In this document: piece by piece, positions 1 to 10,126 of the stretch
Position numbering within the stretch: the first letter of the stretch is position 1
Layout of the letters: each line of letters starts with the position of its first letter
NCBI GenBank assembly: GCA_004802725.1
Contig: SGPM01000273.1
Location: forward strand, 1 to 37,275
From: Antrodiella citrinella
Taxonomy: Eukaryota; Basidiomycota; Agaricomycetes; Polyporales; Steccherinaceae
DNA length: 37,275 nucleotides
Direction: 5' to 3'
Notes under the pieces: generated by a model
Databases searched by the model: none
The model's input: only the letters and a program-made list of their open reading frames with translations
What the model was told of the DNA's origin: nothing
Translations under genes and position numbers: made by a program

Positions 1-634
1 ATTCCATTCACTTTCTACTATGTACATACTGCTAATTTGCGTACCCTACTTCGAATACACTGATTCTCGTGTCCGCCGCCGACCACTGATTGCATAGACG
101 CGCAACGTGATAAGAAAAGGTCAAAAGTCATTTGACGCAGTCATTACTCGTGGTCACAAAGTAATGACTCGTCAATAGTCGTCATTACCCTGTCATTAAG
201 AACACTGCACAGTACGCACCAAACGAGAACAGGACGATAAAAGTTTGTTCAGCGTAAGTCAGAACTTGAACTTTGCTCTCGGCCCGCATATCCGATGTCA
301 TCCAGATTAGGTGGACCCTGCCGATCGCCCTTCTCGCCACAAAGAGGGCATTGAACCCTGTTAAGCTTCACCTTATCTTTTTGATGCAAACTACAACGTA
401 CCCGACACTGAAGGAACGAAAGATGCGCTCATCTAACTTTCCAAATGATATGGCTATAGGTCTATGTCAATGCCGCGGACTGGCGCACCTCCAAGCGTTC
501 GTCACGACAAACATAAACAGCACTCATGGTCACGCTCTCCTGGTTGGCCATTGAACTCCTCCTTTTCTCATATCATCAGTGAGACCGCCGTGATCTAAGG
601 GGAGCCACCTTTTCGACTCTTGCTCTCTACCAGC
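1..634. other. Left-edge non-coding stretch, upstream of NMO-A
   Basis: No ATG-initiated reading frame with recognisable features is seen here. The stretch should hold the promoter and 5' UTR of the nitronate monooxygenase gene starting at 635. The only structure seen is a 9-bp inverted repeat (139-147 and 161-169) followed by further GTCATTA-type words up to about 200. Confidence 0.6.
139..169. repeat. Inverted repeat AGTCATTAC / GTAATGACT
   Basis: AGTCATTAC at 139-147 is matched by its exact reverse complement at 161-169, with a 13-nt spacer. Related words (TCGTCATTACC, TGTCATTAAG) follow. The right arm contains TGACTC, the core of Gcn4/AP-1-type bZIP sites. A regulatory role for NMO-A is only inference, since the repeat lies about 470 bp upstream of its ATG. 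Confidence 0.4.
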
Positions 635-1977
635 ATGTCTATCATCACTACTCCCGTTACTGAGCTATTCGGCATCAAGCACCCGGTTATTCTGGCAGGT
701 CAGTTCGAACTTTGCGTTGTTCTGCATGTTACGGGAAATGAACGACGTTGAGTGCAGGAATGGACCGAGCTGCAGGGCCTGAGCTGGTTGCTGCCGTCAC
801 GAACGCAGGCGGTCTGGGAGTGATTGGAGGCTTCGGATTCGCGCCTCGCCATCTTCGACAGCTGGTACGTCTTCATCTCCTTGTATGGCTGAAACGACTC
901 TTCATTTTGTTTTCAGATTCACGAGATCAAGCAGGGCTTGAACGACAAGAACGCGCCTTTCGGAGTGGACCTGTTGATTCCCCAGGTAGGCGGGAGTGCT
1001 CGTAAGACCAATGTGAGTGACCTCGTTTGTATTTTTACAGTCGTGTAGAACTGACGTTAATTCCGGATATCAGTACGACTATACGAAGGGACAACTAGTA
1101 GAACTCGTAGATGTCATCATCGAGGAGAAAGCGACGCTATTCGTATCAGCAGTAGGCGTCCCCCCGAAATGGATCGTCGATAAACTGCATGCTGCGGGTA
1201 TCATAGTCATGAACGTACGTCCCCCTCCATCCTGTCATTTTCCAGTCATTCATGCGTCGCGTCCTACAGATGGTCGGCCACCCGAAGCACGTCGCTAAAG
1301 CCATCGCCGCCGGCGTCGACCTTATCTGCGCCCAAGCCGGAGAAGCAGGCGGCCACACAGGTGACATTCCCGCGTCGATCCTCATCCCCGCCTGCGTCGA
1401 CGCCGCGCGCAACCACGTCTCCGCATTCACCAAGAAGCCCGTATACGTCGTGGGCGCGGGGGCGGTGCACGACGGCCGGGGGCTCGCGGCGAACTTGTCG
1501 TGGGGCGCGGAGGCAGTGTGGGTGGGGACGCGGTTCGTGGCGAGCGAGGAGTCGATGGCGACGAAGAGGCATAAAGAGCTGGTGTTGAGTGCGGGGTATG
1601 AGGGGCTTGTGAGGACGTTGGTCATGACGGGACGGCCGGCAAGGGTCAGGAGGACGCCGTATTATGATGATTGGTGCGTGTCTGTTCATTGATTTCTGTG
1701 GAATTTGAACATTAATGTTGGTTGTTGTGTTTGCAGGGAGCGAAACCGACAACAAGAAATTCAAGACCTTACGGCAGCTGGTATCGTTCCGCGCGACAAG
1801 GACCTCGAAGAGCATCCTGAGAAGATGGTCGAGGCTCAACCGTACGCGATGGGTCTGGTAGCAGCGGTGATCAACGATATCCTCCCTGCTCAGGTCATCG
1901 TGGACAACATGATACGTGACGCGGCGAGGATCATGAGGGCTTCGGCGGCGAAGGTCGACCCTAAGGCGAAGTTGTGA
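635..1977 (+). CDS. Nitronate monooxygenase (2-nitropropane dioxygenase family), copy A
   Basis: Exons are 635-698, 758-864, 917-1012, 1074-1214, 1270-1673 and 1737-1977, giving 350 residues. Family members are FMN-dependent TIM-barrel enzymes that oxidise alkyl nitronates such as propionate-3-nitronate to an aldehyde and nitrite, usually as detoxification. The glycine-rich AGGLGVIGG lies near residues 38-46, KTNYDYTKG near the third intron, AGEAGGHTGD with the conserved active-site His near 165, and GAGAVHDGR plus WGAEAVWVGTRF form the C-terminal FMN phosphate-binding part. The start MSIITTPVTELFGIKHPV is the usual family N-terminus and has no signal peptide. All splice sites are GT-AG. It faces a paralogue at 10127-11480 with the same six exon lengths. 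The substrate is not shown by the sequence. Confidence 0.94.
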
Positions 1978-2210
1978 TCCTTGGGCAGGGGTTATGTTTT
2001 CACCTCGGACTATAGAATATCATGTCGGAAAGCAATGCAGCACGAGAACACGTGGCAGGACTTTGCCATAGCAAGATGCATGTGCAATTATTCATTTATG
2101 TATCAACATTCGCAAGTTTACCTGAATTCCTAAAGCTTGAGCATTATATGACATAGCAAGAAAGATTTAGTGGCGACGGAACAGCGACGAGAAGCCTTCC
2201 TTATACTGCC

Positions 2211-3623
2211 CTACTCATTCTCGACCTTCGAGAACTTGTAGTTCCCAATCGAAACGACCCTGCTCCCGCGGAAGGTGTACTTCCTCTGCCTCTCCTCACT
2301 AGGCCCAGGTGCGAACGCCATCGCCGAATCTACGTCACCTCCTATCATTCCGTTCCAGCTCCTGTCACTGACTTCTGTCTTGACCGCGCTGTTGCGCGTA
2401 GGTGAGAAGAGGTCGCCAGTGGGCAGACCAGACCTCCCAGGGAGACTCATCATCGAGCTGTTCATCGCACTGCGGCTGGGGGACGACGTATAAGAGGAGC
2501 AAGGGATGTACGGCGTGGGTGTCCGAGTTGGGAAGAGCTTGCATTCCTGTCCCTCCGTTACCTGCGCGTCTTCCGTCATACGCGGAGAACGTTTCTTGAA
2601 GACGGGCGGGGCAACGAACACCCGGAACTGCTTCTCCGGCGACTCGGAGGTTGGGATTGGACGGGGACGGAAGCAAAGGCGGGGGCGTTTGGGCATGGGG
2701 AGGACGGGACGCGAGGACTCGTTGTCGTCTTGCTCCGCCTGGCCCTGACCGCGGGAGAGGAATGTCCCATCGAGCGCGGCTTGCGTACTCGTGCGTTTGT
2801 GAGCGGAGCCTGAGGGTTTGGGTGGTGATGCCTTAGCTGGGGGCGATTCGAGCCTGCGAGAAGCGCATACAGTGCATTTAGAGTGTGGTGATCATGTATG
2901 CGTATGAAAGAAGGCATTACCTGCTCTTGTACTCCTTCAACCGCCACTTCAACCCATCATACCTCGACCTCGACTCCTCTGCCACCACCTTCGACTCCTC
3001 CAACTGCTTCTTCAAGCTCGCCACCTGCTTCTTCAGAGCCTCGCTCTCCAGTCGCGCCACTCGCTCCTGATCCGCAAGATAGGTGGATTCAGCGATTTTT
3101 CGCTCGCAGCGGTCCATGAGTAAGAGCTTGTCGCGCGCTAGCGAGCAGACGCGTGAGTCGAGGGTGGTGATCTGGTCTTTGAGGTCTTGTACGTCTACTC
3201 CAGTGGCCGACGACGAGGCAGAGGCGTTCTGAGGTCCAGCCTCGAAGTAAACGCGTCTAATGCTGGGTATGATGAATTTGTGGTATTTGACGGGAACGAA
3301 GCGAAGGTCAGGCTGGGCTGTTCAAGTCACAGGAGAGTTAGGAGACGCGTTTATGCTAACAAATAGAGTGGCAAAAAAGAGAAAAGAGACGTACCGATGC
3401 AGAAAGAGGCACGACATGTCGGGCAGGTCGCATTCACAGCATCTCGGCTGGACTGTATGACTTGTGTCGTGCAATCCTCACAGTGTAGATGACCTAGTGG
3501 CAAGAACGATGGGATACCGAATATGAGTGGATANGCTTTGTCACTTGAAACAATACACTCACCACAGGGTGTCGCGACAGGGTTCTTGAGGTCGTCTAAA
3601 CAGATTGAGCATGTCGCCGCCAT
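2211..3623 (-). CDS. RING-finger/coiled-coil protein 1 (C3HC4), minus-strand member of the cluster
   Basis: Exons on the minus strand are 3623-3563, 3493-3395, 3317-2921 and 2853-2211, giving 399 residues. An N-terminal RING (C5, C8, C20, H22, C25, C28, C44, C47) suggests an E3 ubiquitin ligase. A Glu/Lys/Leu-rich coiled coil follows at about residues 90-185 (for example KKQVASLKKQLEESK). The C-terminal half is Pro/Ser-rich and basic, with a MPKRPRLCF nuclear-type motif, and ends KFSKVENE. The first intron falls in phase 1 in the Gly codon after C20, the position used by the four plus-strand RING genes. It lies tail to tail with NMO-A (233 bp between stops) and head to head with RING gene 2. 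One ambiguous base (3534) lies in its first intron. The substrate is unknown. Confidence 0.86.
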
Positions 3624-3989
3624 GTTGCCTGTGAATCTTGTGTCTTGAGGAAGAGAAAAAAGAAAGAGGAGGAGATGAGATATCTCGACGCACGTTGTNG
3701 GGTTTTAAGGAAGAAAATATCAGTGGCACGTCCTTTCAATGCTCGGGAAAAGAGTCTGAAAGGACGGTGGTGGAGGAAAAGAACAGGCGAGACTTGAAGC
3801 TTGAAGAGCCTTTCACCGTCATCCGGCCCGGCTCTCCCGCTGTACACGACGCGGTCAGGTGACTGACGCGTCGCACGTGCATGAATCGCGTCACGGTTTA
3901 TTGTGCGCGCTCTTCCAGNCTGAGTCTGTGCTCTCCCTTGACTCTGGGCTCTCTGGGCTCTCACTACTACGGTATTCCTGTCGCTGAAC
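3624..3989. promoter_or_regulatory. Divergent intergenic region between RING genes 1 and 2
   Basis: This 366-bp region must hold the promoters of both head-to-head RING genes. ACGCGT occurs near 3867, within GACGCGTCGCACGTGC, next to a CACGTG E-box. No TATA box is evident. It contains ambiguous bases at 3699 and 3919. Confidence 0.5.
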
Positions 3990-5369
3990 ATGGCTCACGA
4001 CTGTCCCGTCTGTCTCAGCGCTTTTNACATTGAACGTCTTCGTGTCTTCCCAGGCTGTGGTGAGCAAATTCGTGAGACTTATCTCTCGAGGCCGTACACT
4101 CATCGCAACACAATAGGACACGCTGTATGCACCAAATGCCTCGAAAGTATTAAAGACATCGCGAAAAATGCCAAGAAAAAACCATTATGCCCCACCTGCC
4201 GCAAACCTTTCGAACCATCGAAAGTAGTGCAGCTATTCCTTTCCGACCCATCGCAGCCTTCACAATACGATTCTCCGCCGCCAGAGCACCCAACACGATG
4301 GCGAGACTATTCTACACNTGTTCAGGACCGCATCAAGACAGTGACCGAGTGTATTGGGAAAGTGGGTAGGAAGACTGAAGATGTACGCAGGGCTGGAAAG
4401 GAGGTTGAGGCGTTGGCGGATGTCATGCAGAAGGATAGGGAGTCAGTTGATGTTGTACAAGTAAGTGATACACCCTATTTGNCTCGGATATAGCATAGCT
4501 CAACAAGAAATCAGACGTTGCTTCGTGCTGTCGCACAGTTCACTGAGCGCATAGCCCCCGTCTTCGCCGAAGTTACTCTGTACAACAAGCTTCGATCAGA
4601 CCTCCAGTCCGTACAGAAGGAGATGAAACAGCTGCAGACATTATATGAGGATGCTGCAAATGCTGCTGCGGTGGCGAAGGACATGCTGCATGCTGAGCAA
4701 GGCAAGAATTTGCAATTGAGCCTGGACCGAAATACATTCAAAGAGGAATCTGCAAACCGATTGAACATCATGAAGAGGTTCAAAACTAAGGTGTGTATNT
4801 GATTTCAGAGATCGCGAAAGTTAACTTGCTTACCAAAGGTTTTCGTCGCATGTAGGAGCAAAAGCAGTCCGCGAGGATNGAAAATTTGGAGTCTCAAGTT
4901 GAGGATCGTGAGGCCATGATCAAGGAACTGAAAGAACAGCTGAGACTCGAACGATANAGTTCCTCGCAAACAGCTGTGTCTGAATATGACGACGAAATGG
5001 AAGCGGATATCGTAAGTCTCGGCTCACAACGTCAGTACTTTNAGCCGTATGAACTCACCGCATCTCTAGGACGGTGTTCTTCTCGTCGAAAACTCATCCG
5101 AGACCGAGTATGATTACCACCCGCCATCTCCTCCGCCACCTCCACGTCGGGGCGTGTCTGACCACCGTCAGCCACCAGTGCGTAAACCTTCGTTTGGCTC
5201 AGGCTCGGACTGGAATATCCCNAAGAAACCACGCGTTCCGGATCCCGGGCAAGATATTAATGCTGTTATGTCCAAAGAGACGTTGGGTCTGGATTCTCGG
5301 GGTAAAACTACTAAGGGCGCAAATACTCTNGGAAGCCGCAAAAGACCCCGAAACGAACTTTTTGAGTAG
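3990..5369 (+). CDS. RING-finger/coiled-coil protein 2 (C3HC4)
   Basis: Exons are 3990-4059, 4117-4460, 4515-4790, 4856-5011 and 5070-5369, giving 381 residues. The RING is complete (C5, C8, C23, H25, C28, C31, C48, C51). A long coiled coil runs from about residue 110 to 275 (for example KLRSDLQSVQKEMKQLQ). An acidic, proline-rich linker (PPSPPPPPRR) and a tail ending SRKRPRNELFE follow. KKPRVPDP and RKRPR look like nuclear localisation signals, and no membrane segment is seen. The phase-1 intron lies in the Gly after C23. Several isolated N bases lie in the exons. The codon TAN at 4956-4958 could be Tyr or stop, so integrity depends on that base. A ubiquitin ligase role is inferred from the RING alone. 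Confidence 0.82.
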
Positions 5370-5724
5370 GTGTATCCGGAGCTTGACTTCGAAGTCATCA
5401 TGGATCGGAATGAGTGATATTCGANCCACCACCATTCCCGTACCTATATATAGTTCCTCACTCTGCGCAACGTACATTTCTGTCTCATATCTCTGGAAGT
5501 CTGAATGAACAACCGTGGCGCGTCCGAGTTTGGTCCGAGTCGCACTTACTTACTTTACCCAAATTCGCGGTCAGGTGACCGTGGCGGACGCGTGAGCTTA
5601 TCGNGATTCGCGATCGCAGAGTGCTCGCTTGTTCGTCGGTTAGAACTGAGTTGTCGCGAGATACCCGACCGAACCTCTCTTGTCTCTATCTTCCACGTTC
5701 ATTGCACACTAGCTCATCTTCAGA
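5370..5724. other. Intergenic region between RING genes 2 and 3
   Basis: No gene is seen. The region should carry the 3' end of RING gene 2 and the promoter of RING gene 3. An ACGCGT lies near 5589, and ambiguous bases are at 5425 and 5604. Confidence 0.5.
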
Positions 5725-7211
5725 ATGTCACTTCAAGTTCAATGCCAAGTCTGCTTCGACTCGCGATCTCTCACATCGATACGTGTGCTTCCAGACTGCG
5801 GTACGCCTGGCTGCTGAGTCGCTGAATTCAACTACGTTTCATAGCCGGCTCATCTCTTGCGTGGTTCAGGACATGGTTTCTGCAAGACTTGCATTGTGGA
5901 TACATGTCGCTACAACTTGAAGAAAGGCAACCAGACCCCACCGTGTCCCATGTGCCGACAGCCCTTCACACCAGCTAATGTGATCCAGGTGTACCTCCAA
6001 CCTCCTGATGGCCCGCTCGCTGGCCCGAGTTCGAGCGCTGGAGCTTCTTCTTCTTCCAAACAGAGATTGGTCAACCTGTCTCAGCACGCAAAGTCTAAGG
6101 TCAAGCATGTGAACGAGAAGCTGAGGCGGTTGACGGAGAGTTCGACAGTGGACGAGGTGAAGCGCACGACGAAGAGCTTGTTGCGCGCAGTCGAGCTCGT
6201 TCAATCCGAAGGAGGGGCCACCGATGTAGCTCAGGTGAGTACCCGGATTTCGTTCTCCCATATCTGGCCTTCTGACTTAGCCCTCGCAGACCCTCCTCGT
6301 CGCGCAGTACCAACTCATCACGCGTACAGCTCTGCTGTTGAGTCAGGGTCCTCAACTCCGCCAAGCCCATGCAGACCTCGTCGTAGCTCAGCAAGGCTTC
6401 GCGCGGGAAACCTTTGCCACGAAGGTAGCTCTCGAAGAGAGTCATAACATCAGGGTTAAACTCGTGGACGAACGCAAGAGGGTCAAGCGAAGGAATTCGG
6501 AGATAGCAGAGTTGAAGGACAGGCTGGAGCAGACAGGTGAGGAGATGAATATGTATGTCGAGGCGGTCAAGACGTACAAGAGACAGGTGTGTTCGCATTC
6601 TGGGGCTGTTCAGTGAGAGACATGTTCTAACAAATTCTAATCATGAAGCAGCGCGAGAAGATCGAGAGACTGCAGAAGGAACTGGAGAAGCGCGATGAGC
6701 AGATCGACGTGCTGAAGGGCAATTTGCAGTGCGGTGCCTACTTCGAGTGTTCGAGCGACAACGAGTCACTTGTGGAAGACGAAGATGCACGGTGTGATTC
6801 CGACACCTCCCCAGTGAACTCAAACGTCCCCCAGTCCGTGAGTGAATTTATTAGTTCATGATGTGGTTAGACTCGCTGATTCATGTCATAGCCCCGGGTG
6901 AAGAGTGAAGACCTCTCTAGTGTATACAACCTTTTTAGTCCACCGGTGAGTAAACATCATAACATCCTACAATTCCGCAACTTATGTTCGCGCTTTCGCA
7001 GCGTCGGGTAGGTAATGTCGATTCAGACGAGGGTTCGAGTCAAGATGATCGTCCCGCAATCCGGTCTCAGCCGCGTCGGCGAGTGTCAGCTGGGGAAGCT
7101 TCGAGCTCCCGTGCGGCGCAGCGACAGATTTCGGATGATGAGCACAGTCCGAGCCCTCGTCCTGCCAAGAGGTATCGCATCGTAGGTCCAACAACCGTAC
7201 GCACCCGTTGA
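5725..7211 (+). CDS. RING-finger/coiled-coil protein 3 (C3HC4)
   Basis: Exons are 5725-5800, 5870-6234, 6290-6586, 6652-6837, 6892-6945 and 7002-7211, giving 395 residues. The RING has all ligands (C7, C10, C25, H27, C30, C33, C51, C54), and CQVC and RVLPDCGHGFC closely match the gene at 8796. After PFTPANVIQVYLQPP comes a Ser-rich linker, then coiled coil at about 110-270 (for example KIERLQKELEKRDEQIDVLK). The acidic/Ser-rich tail ends near RPAKRYRIVGP, a likely basic nuclear motif. There is no membrane segment. The second intron follows VAQ and the next exon begins TLLVAQ, matching VVQ/TLLRAV in gene 2. A 54-nt exon lies near the end. Cytosolic or nuclear ubiquitin ligase is inferred. Confidence 0.85.
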
Positions 7212-7563
7212 GCAGCATGGAAGAATACAGCATTTAGTACGTTGTTTTCTTGTCATTTGTATCCAACGACGATTAACGGAGACTCAAGGATTTCATTCAT
7301 TATCGATTTGTTTATATTTCTCAAATCATGTAGCTTATCACATTCTATCACCTCGTTCTATCACTTCGCCACTCCCCCTCTTGTAAATCCGATATCAATA
7401 CCAGTGGTCTACTCGGAAAGTCCTTTGTTCGCAATCCGGATTGATAGGAAAACGCGATCACGAGATCAACTCGTGTTTCACTGCCCTTCGTTCCTGTCCT
7501 ATTTATTGAAGTCGCTCATAAGTCTTTCTATATCTTCCCCCACATTGTCCTCACCCTGTCGTG
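7212..7563. other. Intergenic region upstream of the RING pseudogene
   Basis: AT-rich, pyrimidine-rich sequence with no recognisable gene. It occupies the promoter position of the broken copy at 7564. Confidence 0.5.
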
Positions 7564-8446
7564 ATGCCTGCGGAGACGTCCATCCAAGTGGACTGCTAAG
7601 TTTGTTCCGAAAGAGGATTCTGCGGACATGCGGTACGTTCCATGAGTCTCTCCGTCTTATGTTCGGGTACTGATCTTGATCTACCTTCCAGGCCATACCT
7701 TCTGCACGGTATGCATCGACGACCTCGCACGCCGCGCTCGTCATGACGATCCTCCATGCCCGCACTGTCGCGTTCGGTTCAAAGCTCACAGGGTTATACA
7801 AGCCTACTTCCAAGGGCCTTCGTCTGACTTGGGTCAAAACGCACAGCCCGGCCCTGTCCGATTTACCTCACCAATGCAGGAGAACAGAGCCGTGGATGAG
7901 CTCGCTCAGTGTCTTCGTGAAGTATTTCTGAAGTTGAGGGGTGATGATGAGGTCGAGATCGACGATGCCGTTCGAGATCTGGATATACTGGTTCGTTCCG
8001 GAGGCCCCACCGAGGCTTTGGACGTAAGTCCGTTTTATCTTCCTGACTACGCGTTTACTTATGGTCGTATGGTTAGGGGCTTCTTGGTTGAATTGAATAG
8101 ATATGTGCGTCGTGTTAGTTCTGTGTCTTTGAGGTATGAGAATCTCAGGGCGGAGGTGAGCACCATTCCAGTTCTCTATGTGGATCGTGTCTTCACGCCT
8201 ATTTATGTTTGTCCGTGTCATTGCAGAGAAAAGAGTGGCTTGTGACGCGGCGAGAGATGGTGGAGGAGGCCGTAAGTCCCTCTTTTATATGATGCTAGAC
8301 ATGATCACATCTCACCCCTCTTCCAGACCAAAAATCGTAGTAGTGAATCGTGGTACACACGTAGCGTGTATACATTGCTGTTGGTTTATGTCGCCATCTT
8401 GAGCGGAGCATGTTGCTTGTATTGGTGTAAGTGGCAGTATTTATAG
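7564..8446 (+). pseudogene. RING-finger/coiled-coil gene 4, probable pseudogene with transmembrane tail
   Basis: The layout matches its neighbours: exon 1 (7564-7632), the phase-1 intron in the CG/H Gly codon (7633-7691), and an exon from 7692 with GHTFCTVC and CPHC. Three lesions are seen. The first zinc motif reads C-stop-V-C because CAA became TAA at 7597-7599. The spacing from the second Cys codon to that of the CG motif is 26 nt, against 45 nt in gene 3, so 19 nt are missing and the frame shifts. Splicing the well-placed GTAAGT at 8024 to the only acceptor (8076) puts the next exon one base out of frame at a run of G, giving an early TGA. Small exons 8227-8271 and 8327-8446 follow and end in a hydrophobic helix (TLLLVYVAILSGACCLYW). 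An N-terminally truncated product remains possible. Confidence 0.75.
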
Positions 8447-8795
8447 GGACTTTGGATATAATGCACTTCTTGCAATCAATCTCGTGGTGATGTTCTGGTA
8501 TCCTGACGATGGACGACGAGACCTCCGTGTGTTTCTCTGCTTCATTCAAGTCGCCACTCATCGAGATGGATCATGACCGGTACGTGCACGCAATCGTTTC
8601 CTTTATTTGCCCGCCACTCACAAACAGTCCTTTGTCTACCAGGCCTTTCACGCCACTAGTGGCGAAATGTTTTATACCTGTGCACACAAAGGCGGTCGGC
8701 CTAAGTCGTATACTCCCTTTCTCCCCTCTATATAAGCCAGTGTCAAGGTGTTGGCCACCCCAATGCATCTCCTCCCTCCAAACCCTCCTGCTAAC
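8447..8795. other. Intergenic region and promoter of RING gene 5
   Basis: No coding signal is seen. The stretch ends in the core promoter of the next gene, with a TATA box at 8729-8736. Confidence 0.5.
8729..8736 (+). promoter_or_regulatory. TATA box of RING gene 5
   Basis: TATATAAG lies 60 bp upstream of the ATG at 8796 and directly after a pyrimidine-rich tract, a typical core-promoter placement. Confidence 0.6.
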
Positions 8796-9884
8796 ATGTC
8801 TGTCGACGTCAGTTGTCAAGTCTGCCTGAAGACGCGCGAGCTCACCTTCATTCGTGTCTTGCCACGCTGTGGTAAGCCCCTCGCCGTCACAACCTCTAGA
8901 GTCTTTGATACTGAGACAAATCGTCGGTGGCAGGTCACGGTTTCTGCAAACCATGCATCGACAAACTCTCCGTGAAAGCGCATACCTCTCAAACCGAATC
9001 CACCTGCCCGACATGCCAACAGACGTTCGAGCAATGGGAACCCATCAAAGTCGCGCTCGACCCGCCATACGGACCTATCCCCATGCCGCACGCCGATTTC
9101 ATAGAGACTGCGGGCGTCGACTTGGGGCCACTGGTGTCGCTGTTCTCCGAAGGAAGTAATCTGAAAGCAGAGCTGATGCAGATCCTGGTACGGATGCATA
9201 CGGGGGAAGAGAGCGGCACGGCAGGAAAGAAGACGACGTACGAGGAGTTCAGGAAAGACTACGACGATCTGGTGAGCCGCGTGAAGATCACTCTCGGAAA
9301 ACTGGAAATCGCGACGTGTCATGAGCACTGCGTATGGACGGCTTGGAAGGTAAGTCACGGTGAGAATTCTTCCAGACGAACGTCGACTGAGCCGTTATTT
9401 TGTACTAGAGGGTCTTCTGTGGGTTGTTGCGGCTATTCCTCGTATGTTCGTGGTGCAACGAACAAGTGGCGCACGACTACCTGATCAAATCGGAGGAGAT
9501 GTCACTCGAGCTGCTTGCAAAGACTCAGCAAGGACATGAAACCGCGGTAAGGACCTCTTCTCTTGCATAGAATGTTATTGCCTGACTCGCGACCTGTTAT
9601 ATAAGATCAAGGAAGTCCAGGACAACAACAAGGAAGTCAAACGGGAGTATCACGACCTCCAGTACGAATCCGAACTTCAGTTACAGAAGAATCTGCAGAC
9701 AGTGAGTGATCCTAACTGCCTTAGAAATCGAACAGAAGCTGAACGCCTTCCGAAGATCGCGACTTTGAGGCAGACTCGCGATCGTCTCGCCTGGGTCATC
9801 ATGGCTATCCTCTTCGGGACGATATGCTTCGTCCTTTTCGTCGAACCTAGCGTCATCTGTCGATCCCGCGTCTGCAGATATTAG
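8796..9884 (+). CDS. RING-finger/coiled-coil protein 5 with C-terminal membrane anchor
   Basis: Exons are 8796-8871, 8934-9349, 9409-9546 and 9606-9884, giving 302 residues. The RING is complete (C7, C10, C25, H27, C30, C33, C50, C53), and exon 1 is 76 nt as in gene 3. Coiled-coil segments follow (for example KEVQDNNKEVKREYHDL). Near residues 272-289 a strong hydrophobic helix (AWVIMAILFGTICFVLFV) precedes a short basic/Cys tail ending RSRVCRY. This is the layout of a tail-anchored membrane E3 ligase with its RING in the cytosol. A GTGAGT at 9702 resembles a donor, but every nearby acceptor gives an early stop while reading straight through reaches the helix, so no intron was placed. The shared helix links it to the pseudogene just upstream. 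The target is unknown. Confidence 0.83.
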
Positions 9885-10126
9885 AAGAGCTTCCCATTTA
9901 CAATTGATAGCATGACCCCTCGACCGTAATGAGGCCTCGAATGAGGCTCGATCCATGCTGCGTTGTAATAGTTTTCGTTTGAACACTTTTGAGAACAATG
10001 CAGAGACGGTCGAATATTGGGGCGTCGTCCTGCATAGCAACTTGTGGTTTCAAATAGCCCGATGTTTAAGATTGTTCTACAATACATATCCAGGGTATAT
10101 AGTAGATATAGCACGTCCACTAAACC

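Noticed and set aside
1146..1839. Two overlapping minus-strand open frames opposite the NMO-A gene
   Set aside because: They are antisense shadows of a conserved, GC-rich exon, show no family features, and cross the well-supported introns.
8024..8076. Treating 7692-8155 as one coding exon to rescue RING copy 4
   Set aside because: It would keep frame, but the perfect GTAAGT sits where related genes splice, and exon 1 is already broken by a stop and a deletion. It is therefore noted only as an alternative.
9702..9738. Apparent intron in RING gene 5 starting GTGAGT
   Set aside because: All nearby acceptors give introns under 40 nt and an early stop. Reading through keeps frame into the membrane helix.
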